Positions 1 through 9,263 of a stretch of 64,000 bases of DNA are shown piece after piece. Source of the DNA: an uncultured Erythrobacter sp. (GTDB taxonomy: Bacteria > Pseudomonadota > Alphaproteobacteria > Sphingomonadales > Sphingomonadaceae); the NCBI GenBank assembly GCA_947499505.1, contig CANMOQ010000002.1:434001-498000 (forward strand). Direction: 5' to 3'. A program made the translations under genes and the position numbers. Positions within the stretch are counted from its first letter, which is position 1; each line of letters starts with the position of its first letter. The notes under the pieces were generated by a model. The model made no database searches. It was not told the origin of the DNA and saw only the letters and a list, made by a program, of their open reading frames with translations.

Positions 1-154
1 CAGCCGTCAGCTTTGATACGAGCCGCTGAACCGTTGGCACAGGCAGGCCCGTTTCCTTGGCCAGTTCAGCCGCGCTCACTCGCCCATCGCCGCAATGGCT
101 GGCGGCCTGACGCATGATAATCACGGCATAATCGGCAAGGTTTGAAAGGCGCAT
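1..154 (-). CDS. Rrf2 family transcriptional regulator (SUF/Isc-type), 3' end outside window
   Basis: Only the first 51 codons are present; the gene runs off the left edge. The N-terminus (MRLSNLADYAV...) followed by a winged-helix start with SAAELAKETGLPVPTVQRLVSKL is typical of Rrf2 regulators of the IscR type, which bind an Fe-S cluster and control Fe-S assembly genes. The Cys ligands would lie in the missing part, so cluster binding cannot be checked. The start is the ATG that gives the canonical MRLS N-terminus. An inverted repeat 40-95 bp upstream is a candidate autoregulatory operator. Family call is firm; the link to a suf operon is inference. Confidence 0.8.
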   Translation of the reverse strand, partial: MRLSNLADYAVIIMRQAASHCGDGRVSAAELAKETGLPVPTVQRLVSKLTA

Positions 155-193
155 GGCTCGCTACGTTTCTACAGAGTGATGACACAGCCAAAA

Positions 194-249
194 CTCTTAA
201 TCGGACAGATTTGTTCCGAATTGCAATTAAGAGCGAATCTGTCCGAATT
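194..249. promoter_or_regulatory. Candidate operator of the Rrf2 regulator (nested inverted repeats)
   Basis: TCGGACAGATT at 201-211 is exactly reverse-complementary to AATCTGTCCGA at 236-246. A tighter pair TCGGA/TCCGA lies at 201-205 and 215-219, and a second 7-bp pair (CTCTTAA 194-200, TTAAGAG 227-233) is interleaved with it. The block sits 40-95 bp upstream of the regulator's start codon, where a promoter is expected. Autoregulation is inferred from the habit of the family, not shown. Confidence 0.45.
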
Positions 250-305
250 CAACGCAAATGCGCCTGTTGCGAGTCGTTAGCGCCTGGCGCGCCATTCATC
301 TCCGA

Positions 306-2153
306 TCAGGACCCGTCTGTCATGATTGCCAAGCGTTTGTTGATGTAGCTCTCAACATTCTCTTCCAGAATATCGAGCGGAACCGGGCCGGACTCCAAGA
401 CCACATCGTGAAACTCGCGAATGTCGAATCGAACGCCGAGCCGGGTCTTGGCCTGCTCGCGCAGCTCCATGATCTTGAGCTTGCCGATGGTGTAAGCTGT
501 CGCTTGGCCGGGATAGACGATGTAGCGTTCGATCGCCTTGCGAATATCGCCATCGGGGTTGGGCGTGTTGTCCGTGAGATATTGGATCGCCTTCTCGCGG
601 CTCCAGCGTTTGTCATGAATGCCGGTGTCGACCACGAGGCGGCAGGCCCGCCACAGCTCCATGCCAAGCCGTCCAAAATCGGAATAGGGATCGGTGTAGA
701 AACCCATCTCCTTCGGCAGTTCTTCGGAATACAGCCCCCACCCCTCGGTGTACGCCGTCACCCCGCCAAACCGGCGAAAAGGAGGCAGGTCGCCCATTTC
801 GGTTTGCAACGCGCGCTGAAGATGGTGGCCGGGTGAGCCCTCGTGATAGGCCAGCGCCTCCAGCTCGTTCTTCGACATATCGCGCAGATTATAGAGGTTC
901 ACATAATAAGTGCCGGGCCGCGATCCGTCGGGCGCCGGGCTTTGATAGAAAGCCTTGCCCGCGCTCTTTTCGCGGAACGCCTCGACCGGCTTGATCACCA
1001 TTGGAGCCTTGGGCAAACGGCCAAAATAGTCTGGCAGCTTGGCCTCCATTTTTCGCAGCACTGCATTGGCATCGGCGAGGTAATCCTCGCGGCTGGTGTA
1101 GAAAAAACGGTCGTCATTGCGGGTGAATTTGAAGAAGTCCTTCAGGCTGCCCTCAAACCCAACCTTGGCCATGATCGCTCGCATCTCGCCGTGGATCCGC
1201 TCGACTTCGCTGAGGCCGATATTGTGGATCTCATCCGCAGTCAGATCGGTGGTGGTGTAGTTTTTGAGCAGCGCGCTGTAATAATTGGCGCCATCCGGCA
1301 GGCGCCATACGCCGTCATGGGTTGGCGCGATGGTTTCTTGGCGCTTCATTTCAGCCAGCAGGCGCTGGAGTGCGAGTTCAGCAGAACCCTTCCACGCATC
1401 GCGGGCTTGTTCGTAGAGGATGGATGCCTCCGCTGCCTCAGCAGCGTTGTTTTTATCAACATCCGGCAGCCCTGCCGCCTTAGCCTTGAAATCGACCAAG
1501 ACCGCATTTTCATCACCGGCATTCAGCAGGTTCTGGATATCCGAGATCACATAGGGATAGACCCATTTGGGCGGCATCACGCCATTTTCGGCCCGCTCCC
1601 GCGCCTCGGCGGTCAGCGTATCGAGCACAGCCCCCATGCCTTCAATCCGGTTGACATAAGCCGTTGCATGATCGTGCGATGAGACCCGGTGAATATTGAT
1701 CAAGAACGCAGGCAGGCCGCTCTGCGCGCCGCGCATCTGATTGAACAGATAGACATTCTTGCGGTATTTATGCGTACGAGCGCTGCGCTGCGCCATCGCC
1801 TCAAACAGGCGGAATGAGAGTGCGTCGTCGCCTGACAAGCCTTCCCGATTGTAAGTGTCGAGCATTTCGTTGGCGGTGTCTTGCAGCAGCTGCTGCTGCG
1901 CCACCGCGCCTGCATCGCTGTAGTCATCCCACTCGCCATAAGATGCGTCGCGAATGCCGCGATAGGCCTTGCCCTCGGGCGAGAGCGCCAATTGCGCTGC
2001 ATCATATTGCTCGAAAAACTCACCGAGCGTCGGCGCAGCCTCGACAGCCTGCGCTGGTGCATCCGCGCTGGCGAGCGATTGCTGAGCGGTGGGTGCGCAG
2101 GCGGCGACGGCCAAAGCAAGAGTGGAGCAAAAGGCAAGAGCGGAGCGGCGCAT
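306..2153 (-). CDS. DUF885 family lipoprotein, putative zinc metallopeptidase-like
   Basis: 615 residues. A lipoprotein signal peptide ends at Cys19 (LALAVAAC), so the protein is probably membrane-anchored outside the cytoplasm. The motif HEGSPGHH at about 437-444 is the HExxPGHH signature of DUF885 proteins, which resemble gluzincin metallopeptidases; a metal site is likely but the substrate is unknown. I chose the ATG at 2153 because GAGG lies just upstream; an in-frame ATG at 2165 has no visible ribosome site. It is followed by no downstream gene in the same direction except the Rrf2 gene 150 bp away, so it is probably monocistronic. Confidence 0.85.
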   Translation of the reverse strand: MRRSALAFCSTLALAVAACAPTAQQSLASADAPAQAVEAAPTLGEFFEQYDAAQLALSPEGKAYRGIRDASYGEWDDYSDAGAVAQQQLLQDTANEMLDTYNREGLSGDDALSFRLFEAMAQRSARTHKYRKNVYLFNQMRGAQSGLPAFLINIHRVSSHDHATAYVNRIEGMGAVLDTLTAEARERAENGVMPPKWVYPYVISDIQNLLNAGDENAVLVDFKAKAAGLPDVDKNNAAEAAEASILYEQARDAWKGSAELALQRLLAEMKRQETIAPTHDGVWRLPDGANYYSALLKNYTTTDLTADEIHNIGLSEVERIHGEMRAIMAKVGFEGSLKDFFKFTRNDDRFFYTSREDYLADANAVLRKMEAKLPDYFGRLPKAPMVIKPVEAFREKSAGKAFYQSPAPDGSRPGTYYVNLYNLRDMSKNELEALAYHEGSPGHHLQRALQTEMGDLPPFRRFGGVTAYTEGWGLYSEELPKEMGFYTDPYSDFGRLGMELWRACRLVVDTGIHDKRWSREKAIQYLTDNTPNPDGDIRKAIERYIVYPGQATAYTIGKLKIMELREQAKTRLGVRFDIREFHDVVLESGPVPLDILEENVESYINKRLAIMTDGS

Positions 2154-2227
2154 AGATATCCTCATCAGTAGTCATGTCATAGGTAAGCGACCGGACGCGA
2201 GTTCCGCGGTGCAAATCACCGCAGTTC

Positions 2228-3157
2228 CTAACCCAATTCGCGGAAATTCTTCAGGTCGATCATTTCATTCAGGAACGGACTTTCATCATCGCTCAGCCGC
2301 GCCGGGGTGCGCCCAGCGAACCGCTGAATCTCGCGGATCATATGCGATTGATCGAAAAATGCATCGGCCAATTGCGCCTCATATTCAGGCGTAAGCTGCG
2401 GGAAAGACAGCCACGCTGCGGCTCGCAAGGCGCGATATTTGCGCGCGAGCGCTTGCGGCGGAAGGCCAAAGTACCGTTCAACAAGGCGCTGAACCTGTCG
2501 TTCCGAATAAGATGCCGCCGCCATTAGGTCCGTGAGGTCAGGATTGAGCGATGCGCCCAGCCACTGATTGACCGTGCGGATCAGCTCATTGTGACGCGCG
2601 TTGAGCGGCCGCGCACGGCCTTCGATAAACGCGCCCAGTTCCAGCGCGCATTCGCGGCCGCTAAATTTGCCGGCGCGGTATCCCGCATTCAGGCGTTCAC
2701 CCAAGGCCACGACCTCGCTGCCGAGCACAGTGCGCGCCTCGATCATACGGTCTCGATGCTCGCCCGCATGCAATCCGGTGAGCGCGCCCCAGCCCTGCGG
2801 CGTGAGCGCCGCGCCGATCACATGAAACGGTCCCTCGACCACAATCGGCGTCGCGGTTGATAGCGGGGTGAGCATCGCGATTTCCGGATTGGGGTCGCGG
2901 CGCCCGCTGGCAAAAAGCATTTCGCCCTTGCCATAGGGAAACAGCGAAAGATGCCCGATCGAGGCGGGCTGAATGTCGCGGATCTCCGCTTCTTCGCAGC
3001 GGAAATGATAGAGCGTCGTCACATAATCGCTGATCGCGGATGGCGGCGCGATATAGTCGATAGAGATGAGCGATGCCGGAGTGAGAGCAAACCCGGAATT
3101 GGGCTCGGCGAAATCCGGTTCGCTGTGATCCGTCGCTGAAAAGTGATGGTCAACCAT
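2228..3157 (-). CDS. AraC family transcriptional regulator
   Basis: 309 residues. The C-terminal third carries a double helix-turn-helix of the AraC/XylS type: SYSERQVQRLVERYFGLPP, then an F-FDQSHMIREIQRFAGRTP stretch that matches the second helix pair. The N-terminal ~170 residues form a predicted sensor domain without a motif I can assign. A good ribosome site (GAGGCGC) precedes the ATG. It lies 74 bp upstream of the DUF885 gene on the same strand, so it may control or be co-transcribed with it; the ligand is unknown. Confidence 0.85.
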   Translation of the reverse strand: MVDHHFSATDHSEPDFAEPNSGFALTPASLISIDYIAPPSAISDYVTTLYHFRCEEAEIRDIQPASIGHLSLFPYGKGEMLFASGRRDPNPEIAMLTPLSTATPIVVEGPFHVIGAALTPQGWGALTGLHAGEHRDRMIEARTVLGSEVVALGERLNAGYRAGKFSGRECALELGAFIEGRARPLNARHNELIRTVNQWLGASLNPDLTDLMAAASYSERQVQRLVERYFGLPPQALARKYRALRAAAWLSFPQLTPEYEAQLADAFFDQSHMIREIQRFAGRTPARLSDDESPFLNEMIDLKNFRELG

Positions 3158-3214
3158 TACGAGCGCCTCATGACCGCAGGCCTAGCCGCTTCCCCTATGA
3201 TTTAACACAAAAAA

Positions 3215-3243
3215 AGGGCGGCTCTCAAATGAGAACCGCCCTA
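3215..3243 (-). terminator. Rho-independent terminator reading leftward
   Basis: On the minus strand an 11-12 bp stem (AGGGCGG-TTCTC paired with GAGAGCCGCCCT, one mismatch, ATTT loop) is followed by a run of seven T. No annotated minus-strand gene lies to its right before the start of pyrD, which reads the other way, so the terminator implies an otherwise unseen short transcript. Confidence 0.75.
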
Positions 3244-3400
3244 TTGAAGTTGAGGAACTCTTCGCATTGCTGCTCCGAGCCCTTCGGGTCGCACGCACTA
3301 TGTAGGATAGAAATGCGGCGAATAATTGTATGCAAACGACAAATTGCAGCCCTGCTCACAATTTTTCTGAATTCTATTGCGCAAGCGCCCTCGACAAGCA
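3215..3400 (-). ncRNA. Candidate small RNA or leader transcript, divergent from pyrD
   Basis: Inferred from the strong minus-strand terminator at 3215-3243 in a 270-bp gap with no minus-strand protein gene. The right boundary is a guess. Within the transcript a small hairpin around 3276-3295 and an 8-codon frame (MRRVPQLQ, AUG at about 3269, preceded by GGAG) can be seen, so a leader peptide is also possible. I do not recognise it as 6S, SRP or another standard RNA. Confidence 0.35.
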
Positions 3401-3426
3401 CACGAATATTACGATAGCGCGCAGTT

Positions 3427-4473
3427 ATGTTGTTTCGCCTTTTACGCCCCGCAATTTTCTCGCTTGATTCGGAAAAGGCTCACCGACTCGGTGTGGCAGC
3501 GCTCAAAGCATCACCGCTGCGCGCCACCGTACATAAGGGACCGGGCGCAATCGAAATTGCTGGGCTCCAATTCCCCAACCCTGTCGGTGTCGCGGCGGGC
3601 TTTGATAAAGATGCAGAGGTTCCCGATCAGCTGCTCGGTCTTGGCTTTGGCTTTACCGAAGTCGGCTCGATCACACCGCGCCCGCAGGCTGGCAATCCCA
3701 AGCCGCGCCTGTTCCGTCTGGTTGAAGACAAGGCCATCATCAATCGCATGGGCTTCAACAATGGCGGCGGAGCCGCGGCGCTTGCCCGGCTCGAGCGGCG
3801 CAAAGACAATCCCGGCATCGTTGGCATTAATATCGGCGCGAACAAGGACTCAGAGGACCGCATTGCCGACTATGCAGCGATGGCGCAGATGATGACCCCA
3901 CTCGCCAGCTATCTGGCGGTGAATGTTTCCAGTCCCAACACCCCTGGCCTGCGCGCTCTGCAAGATGAAGGCGCGCTCAGCGAATTGATCGACGCGGTGA
4001 TCGAAGCCCGCAAAGAGGCGAGCGCAGGCCTCACCAAACTGCCGCCGATTTTCCTGAAGGTGGCTCCTGATCTGATGCAGGACGATATTGATGCGATCTC
4101 TCGTATTGCTCTCGACAAGCAGCTTGGCGCGCTGATCGTCTCGAATACGACCATCTCCCGGCCAGCGCTGCGTTCACACCATGCGGGCGAGACCGGTGGC
4201 CTGTCCGGCGCACCATTGCGCGACCTGGCGCTCAAACGCGTGCGCGATTTCCGCGCAGCGACGGGCGGCGCCATCCCACTGATCGGGGTCGGCGGAATTG
4301 CCAGCGCAGAGCACGCGTGGGAGCGCATTCGCGCAGGCGCCAGTCTGATCCAGCTTTATTCCGCTATGGTCTATGAAGGCCCCGGCCTGGGCGCTCAGAT
4401 TGCGCGCGGAATTGAACGGCTTATGCAGCGCGATGGTTTCACACGGCTTGAAGAGGCGGTCGGAACCGAATAG
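3427..4473 (+). CDS. pyrD: Dihydroorotate dehydrogenase (quinone), class 2
   Basis: 348 residues, normal for the membrane-associated class 2 enzyme that oxidises dihydroorotate to orotate in pyrimidine synthesis and passes electrons to quinone. The N-terminal amphipathic part (FSLDSEKAHRLGV), the FMN-binding region NPVGVAAGFDKDAEV at about 51-65, and NVSSPNTPGLR at 166-176, which includes the catalytic-base serine region, are all intact. The end shows GVGGI and GASLIQLYSAMVYEGPG for phosphate binding. The gamma-glutamyltransferase gene follows after 10 bp, so the two are probably one transcript. Confidence 0.95.
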   Translation: MLFRLLRPAIFSLDSEKAHRLGVAALKASPLRATVHKGPGAIEIAGLQFPNPVGVAAGFDKDAEVPDQLLGLGFGFTEVGSITPRPQAGNPKPRLFRLVEDKAIINRMGFNNGGGAAALARLERRKDNPGIVGINIGANKDSEDRIADYAAMAQMMTPLASYLAVNVSSPNTPGLRALQDEGALSELIDAVIEARKEASAGLTKLPPIFLKVAPDLMQDDIDAISRIALDKQLGALIVSNTTISRPALRSHHAGETGGLSGAPLRDLALKRVRDFRAATGGAIPLIGVGGIASAEHAWERIRAGASLIQLYSAMVYEGPGLGAQIARGIERLMQRDGFTRLEEAVGTE

Positions 4474-4483
4474 CGAAGGCGCC

Positions 4484-6217
4484 ATGATCAAACGCCTTTA
4501 TGCAAGTCTCGCCGCCGCTGTTCTTCTCACCGGCTGCTCAGCCTACAGCTCTCAAAGCCCAGCCAGCAGCACTGCTGCACAAGCTGAACCCGTTCGCGCT
4601 GGTGCAGTGAGCAGCGCTGACCCGCGCGCCACCGCCGCTGGCGAAGCGATCCTGGCCAAAGGCGGCTCAGCCACCGATGCGGCGATCGCGGTGATGCTGG
4701 CTTTGACGGTCGTAGAACCACAGAGCTCAGGCATTGGCGGGGGCGGATTTCTCGTCCGGGCCGACGGCGAGGGCGGCGAATTGCTGACCTATGATGGGCG
4801 CGAAACCGCACCCGCTGCGGCAACGGGAACCCGCTTCCTCGATGAAAATGGCGAACGTCTGCCGCGCGAGTTACGCGTCCTTTCCGGCTTGAGCGTGGGT
4901 GTGCCGGGCAATCTGGCACTCGCGGCCAAAGCGCACGCGGCACACGGCAAATTGCCTTGGGCTGACCTGTTTGAGCCAGCAATTACGCTGGCCGAAGATG
5001 GCTTCCGCATGAATGTGCGGCTCAATGAGTCTCTATCTGGCCGCAACAAAGGCCGCGCCGGGCTGACTCCAGAAGCACGCGCTGTGTTCTTTGGCGCGGA
5101 CGGCGAACCGCTGCCGGTTGGATCGATCGTACGGAATGAAGAGCTGGCGGAAACGCTCACAGATCTGGCCGAAACCGGCGCAGAGGCATTGTATGACCGC
5201 AAGGCAGAAGATTTGGCGGAATATATCGCCGAAAAAACCCCGCAAGATGGCAAGATGACCACGGGGGACTTCACCAGCTATCAGTCCAAACTGCGCGATC
5301 CGGTGTGCGCGCCGTACCGCGAATATCAAATTTGCGGCATGGGTCCGCCATCATCAGGCGGCGTTGCCGTTGCGCAGATGCTGGGGCAGCTAGAGCGCTT
5401 TGATATCGCCGCGCTTGGCCCGGAAAACCCGACATTCTGGCACCTGTTTCTGGAATCCCAACGCGTCGCCTATGCTGACCGCGAGCTGTATATTGGCGAT
5501 AGCGATTTCGTGAGCGTTCCGGTGAAAGGCTTGGTTGATCCCGCCTATGTCGCGAGCCGCAGCGCGCTCATCAGCCCATCGGCAACCATCACTGACCTCA
5601 AACCAGGCACGCCTCCGGGGGCTCCGCTCGCCCGTGCAGATGGCGACGAACCGCTGGAGCAAGGCACGACCCATTTCTCCGTTGTTGACGGTGAGGGCAA
5701 TGCCGTCAGCTACACCTCAACCGTGGAGGGCGCCTTTGGATCGGGCCTGTTCTTTGGCGGGTTCTATCTCAACAATGAACTCACCGATTTCAGCTCCACC
5801 CCGGTCGTTGATGGCAAGCCCGTCGCCAATGCGGTTGAGGGCGGAAAGCGGCCGCGCAGCTCCATGGCCCCGACAATCGTTTTGGATCAAAACGGCGAGA
5901 TTGTTCTGGTGATCGGCGCGGCAGGCGGACCGACCATTCCGGTGCAGGTCGCACGCTCCATCATCGGCGTGGTGGATTTTGGACTGAGCGCGCAAGACGC
6001 ACTGGCTTTGCCGCTGATCATGTCATTTGGCGAAACCGCCGTGATCGAACAGGGCACCATGCTGGAAGATATGCAGGACGAGCTGACCGCGCTGGGCCAT
6101 TCGCAAATCCGCGCCTTTGGCCCGCCGCTTAAAGCCAATGCCTTACGCCGCACGGAGGATGGCTGGGAAGTGGCCACCGACCCGCGCATCGCGCCGAAGC
6201 TGGTCTACACCCGCTAG
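4484..6217 (+). CDS. ggt: Gamma-glutamyltransferase precursor (lipoprotein form)
   Basis: 577 residues. It starts with a lipobox signal (LLTGC, Cys18), unlike the soluble periplasmic E. coli enzyme. The Ntn-hydrolase proenzyme would be cut before the nucleophile Thr395 in GTTHFSVVDGEGN, giving a large N-terminal and a small C-terminal subunit. Arg106 (YDGRETAP) matches the arginine that holds the gamma-glutamyl carboxylate. The family breaks down glutathione and related peptides outside the cytoplasm. The start is set 10 bp after pyrD by the signal peptide; longer in-frame extensions overlap pyrD and are rejected. Confidence 0.92.
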   Translation: MIKRLYASLAAAVLLTGCSAYSSQSPASSTAAQAEPVRAGAVSSADPRATAAGEAILAKGGSATDAAIAVMLALTVVEPQSSGIGGGGFLVRADGEGGELLTYDGRETAPAAATGTRFLDENGERLPRELRVLSGLSVGVPGNLALAAKAHAAHGKLPWADLFEPAITLAEDGFRMNVRLNESLSGRNKGRAGLTPEARAVFFGADGEPLPVGSIVRNEELAETLTDLAETGAEALYDRKAEDLAEYIAEKTPQDGKMTTGDFTSYQSKLRDPVCAPYREYQICGMGPPSSGGVAVAQMLGQLERFDIAALGPENPTFWHLFLESQRVAYADRELYIGDSDFVSVPVKGLVDPAYVASRSALISPSATITDLKPGTPPGAPLARADGDEPLEQGTTHFSVVDGEGNAVSYTSTVEGAFGSGLFFGGFYLNNELTDFSSTPVVDGKPVANAVEGGKRPRSSMAPTIVLDQNGEIVLVIGAAGGPTIPVQVARSIIGVVDFGLSAQDALALPLIMSFGETAVIEQGTMLEDMQDELTALGHSQIRAFGPPLKANALRRTEDGWEVATDPRIAPKLVYTR

Positions 6218-6357
6218 GGCATTCGCCCGGCTGGGGAACTCGGCTCACCGCCAGTGCATTACCTCTCCACACCCGCGAGCACCTTTGGCGCTTGCGCTAA
6301 TGCTGGGCGCGCCTAATCTGCGCAAAACAAGAAAACTGGTGGGGGAGCCAAATTTCA

Positions 6358-8199
6358 GTGCCGCAAGACACGCATCTCAACGACATCGATAATGCGAACA
6401 ATCTCGTAGAATTGTTCCTGAAACGCGCGGATGAAAAAGGCGATGCGCCGTTCCTGGGCCGCAAAGCCAATGGCGAATGGACCACGCAAAGCTGGCGCGA
6501 GGTGGCAGAGCAAGTCTGCTTGCTGGCAGAGGGGCTGCGCCGGATTGGCCTGAAAGACGGGGACCGCGTGGCGCTGGTTTCAGAAAACCGCCCCGAATGG
6601 TGCATTTCTGACCTCGCCGTGATGGCCGCAGGTTGCATCACCGTGCCGACCTACATCACCAACACCGAACGCGACCATTGCCACATTCTCGACAATTCCG
6701 GCGCGCGTGCGGTGATCGTCTCGACCGAAAAACTGCTCGCCCCCGTGCATGGCGCGATCCAGTCAACCGGCATTGCCGACCATGTGATCGGCATCGAAGA
6801 CCTGCACCGCAAGCAAGCAAGCGGCTTTGAGTACCACAACTGGGACAGCATGGTTGCAGGCGATCCGATTGAGGCCCGCGCAGCCGTGGAAGAACGCCTG
6901 AAGGGCATTACGCGCGACACCACCGCCTGCCTGATCTATACCAGCGGCACCGGCGGCGCGCCGCGCGGGGTGAAGCAGCATCACGGCGCGATCCTGTGCA
7001 ATGCGGGCGGCGCGGCTGAAATCCTGATCAGTGACTTTGGCATTTCCGACGAACGCTTTTTGTCGTTCCTGCCGCTCAGCCACGCTTATGAGCACACCGG
7101 CGGACAATATCTGCCGATCTCGGTCGGGGCAGAGATCTATTATTCGGAAGGTCTGGAGAAACTCGCCAGCAATATTGAGGAAGTGCGCCCGACCATCATG
7201 GTCGTGGTCCCGCGCCTGTTCGAGGTGCTGCGCAGCCGCATCCTCAAGCAGGTGCAAAAGCAGGGCAAGCTCGCCAATTACCTGATGGACCGCGCGCTAA
7301 CGATCAGTGAGAAAGCCGCCGAGCGCGGGAACAAGCGCAAGCGTGATAAGCCAATGGACTTCATCGTGGAGCGCACTTTGCGCCCGAAAATCCGCGATAA
7401 ATTTGGCGGCCGGATCAAGGCGATGGTATCTGGCGGAGCCCCGCTCAACCCGGACGTTGGCACATTCTTTGAGGCGATGGGCCTCACCATGCTGCAAGGC
7501 TATGGCCAGACCGAAAGCGGCCCCGTGATCAGCTGCAACCGCCCAGCGACCGGCCTGAAGATGGATACCGTTGGCCCGCCGATGCGCGGGGTGGAGATCA
7601 AGATCGCTGATGATGGCGAGATCCTGTGCCGCGGCGAGCTGGTGATGCATGGATATTGGCAGAATGACGCCGAAACCGCGCGCACTCTGATGAAAGATCC
7701 AGGTGATCCCGATGGTGCGCCGTGGCTGCACACCGGCGATATCGGGCATCTGGATGACGCGGGCCGGATCGTGATCACCGACCGTAAGAAGGACATGATC
7801 GTCAACGACAAAGGCGACAATGTCGCCCCGCAAAAGATTGAGGGCATGCTGACCCTGCAACCGGAGATCGCGCAAGCGATGGTGAGCGGGGACAAGCGGC
7901 CTTATGTCGTCGGCCTGATTGTGCCGGATGCGGAATGGGCAGTGGAATGGGCACGCGCCAATGACGAGAAGTTCGACATGGCCGCGCTGCAAGACCTGCC
8001 CGCCTTCAAGACCGCCGTTCGCGCAGCCGTTGACCGGGTGAACAAGGATTTATCCGTGATCGAGAAGGTGCGCCAATTCACCTTTGCCGACGAAGCGTTC
8101 TCAATCGAGAACGAGGAAATGACGCCGAGCATGAAAATTCGCCGTCACAAGATCCGCGACCGCTATCAGGATAAGATCAACGGGCTTTATCGGGGTTAG
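6358..8199 (+). CDS. Long-chain fatty acid-CoA ligase (AMP-binding enzyme)
   Basis: 613 residues with a GTG start preceded by GGGGGAG. The ATP/AMP signature is CLIYTSGTGGAPRGVKQHH, with a Gly in place of the usual Thr/Lys spacing; later motifs include GYGQTESGP and LHTGDIGHLDDAGRIVITDRKKDMIVNDKGDNVAP. This is the ANL superfamily layout, closest to long-chain acyl-CoA synthetases (FAA1/FadD15 type), which activate fatty acids with ATP and CoA. The stop overlaps, by three bases, the stop of the convergent gene at 8196. Exact chain-length preference cannot be read from sequence. Confidence 0.9.
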   Translation: MPQDTHLNDIDNANNLVELFLKRADEKGDAPFLGRKANGEWTTQSWREVAEQVCLLAEGLRRIGLKDGDRVALVSENRPEWCISDLAVMAAGCITVPTYITNTERDHCHILDNSGARAVIVSTEKLLAPVHGAIQSTGIADHVIGIEDLHRKQASGFEYHNWDSMVAGDPIEARAAVEERLKGITRDTTACLIYTSGTGGAPRGVKQHHGAILCNAGGAAEILISDFGISDERFLSFLPLSHAYEHTGGQYLPISVGAEIYYSEGLEKLASNIEEVRPTIMVVVPRLFEVLRSRILKQVQKQGKLANYLMDRALTISEKAAERGNKRKRDKPMDFIVERTLRPKIRDKFGGRIKAMVSGGAPLNPDVGTFFEAMGLTMLQGYGQTESGPVISCNRPATGLKMDTVGPPMRGVEIKIADDGEILCRGELVMHGYWQNDAETARTLMKDPGDPDGAPWLHTGDIGHLDDAGRIVITDRKKDMIVNDKGDNVAPQKIEGMLTLQPEIAQAMVSGDKRPYVVGLIVPDAEWAVEWARANDEKFDMAALQDLPAFKTAVRAAVDRVNKDLSVIEKVRQFTFADEAFSIENEEMTPSMKIRRHKIRDRYQDKINGLYRG

Positions 8200-8696
8200 C
8201 TGGCGAGTCGTTTGCGAAAATGACCGAGCTGCCCTGAGAGAGCCTTAAACCGAGTTTCTAAAGTATCACGGAGATTCATGGCTTCCGACTTGCTGAGACA
8301 CCATTGCGTTGGTGTGGATTTTCCTGTTTTGTAAATTTGCGCATCAAACCGAACATGCCAATCGCCCCGGCGGTCAATCAGTTCTTGGACAGTCCCATGC
8401 GCTAGTAAGAAACGCTCGCTCTCAACTCGGCGCCAGCTTGAAATGGCCAGCACCAGTGCCTCCCGCTGTTTCGTGGTAGCCGGTTCAGTTTCAGCTAATT
8501 CTTGAAGGGTATCGAAGCGCTGCCCGGCCAAGTGAGCTAGCTTCAGCTCTTTACCATTTGAGATAGCCTGTTCGAGCGTCTTTCCGACCGCCTGCTCCGT
8601 GCGAGCGTACAAATCGAGGCAGCACCCTCGCCACGCATCGATTTCAGCGCGAGCAATCTGATGCTGCGTCAGAGGGTCCTGTGTCAAATCATTCAA
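8196..8696 (-). CDS. Hypothetical protein, second gene of an unrecognised two-gene operon
   Basis: 166 residues, mostly charged and helical in appearance, no signal peptide or membrane segment, so probably cytoplasmic. I recognise no domain. It begins inside the stop of the gene upstream (4-bp ATGA overlap), which indicates translational coupling. Its codon use is visibly less GC-rich than its neighbours, a sign it may have been acquired. There are two Cys at about 25-26 and one near 145. Function unknown; it could be a partner of the upstream protein. Confidence 0.7.
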   Translation of the reverse strand: MNDLTQDPLTQHQIARAEIDAWRGCCLDLYARTEQAVGKTLEQAISNGKELKLAHLAGQRFDTLQELAETEPATTKQREALVLAISSWRRVESERFLLAHGTVQELIDRRGDWHVRFDAQIYKTGKSTPTQWCLSKSEAMNLRDTLETRFKALSGQLGHFRKRLAS

Positions 8697-9223
8697 ACCA
8701 GTTCAGCTTCCTCGACATATTCAGGATAGAAGCTCGGTGTTTCATCTGACCATGCTGGCGCGGTTGCTGCTGCTTCGCTCAAGGATTGCAGCAGCACCTT
8801 GCGGCGTTCCGGCTGAATTTGCGGCAGAGCGCTGGCTGCACAGAAGGCTGCGGGTAGAAACGGGCGCGCTTCTGCGCCGAGCAGGCGCTCGTAGAGGAAG
8901 CGAAACGCGGAAAAGCTGGTGATCGCATCGGCTTGCAGATCGAAAGTCGCCATACGGATCAACTTGCCGATAAAGACTTCGGTATCGGTCATGCCATGCC
9001 CCGCAGGGATCAGCGCGCGCAGCGACTTGAGGTCCTGATAGGCAACATATTGGCGGCGGATCGCGGCGTTTTCACGCGCATCGCGGGCCCACAGCTTAAA
9101 GGCGTCCTTGCGGCTCAGCCCAATGTCGAGGCTGCACTTGATATAGCGCTGCTCAGCGGCGCTAAAGCCTGCGAATTCGCGCATTTCGCCGATTGCCATT
9201 GATGTACTGCCCACGGTCGCCAT
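8693..9223 (-). CDS. Hypothetical protein, first gene of an unrecognised two-gene operon
   Basis: 176 residues. The start at 9223 is chosen because GAGGAG lies 7-12 bases upstream; an upstream in-frame start at 9253 lacks this. The protein looks all-helical with a repeated aromatic/Arg pattern (RRQYVAYQDLKSLR, FSAFRFLYERLLG), no signal peptide and no domain I know. It is coupled to the following gene by a 4-bp overlap. A small inverted repeat at 9264-9281 lies 40-58 bp upstream and may be its operator. Confidence 0.7.
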   Translation of the reverse strand: MATVGSTSMAIGEMREFAGFSAAEQRYIKCSLDIGLSRKDAFKLWARDARENAAIRRQYVAYQDLKSLRALIPAGHGMTDTEVFIGKLIRMATFDLQADAITSFSAFRFLYERLLGAEARPFLPAAFCAASALPQIQPERRKVLLQSLSEAAATAPAWSDETPSFYPEYVEEAELV

Positions 9224-9263
9224 GAAAGTCTCCTCTGCGTTGAAGACGGTCATCGCGGAACTT

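Noticed and set aside
843..1682. 279-codon plus-strand frame inside the DUF885 gene
   Set aside because: Mirror of the strongly supported minus-strand gene; no family resemblance and no ribosome site.
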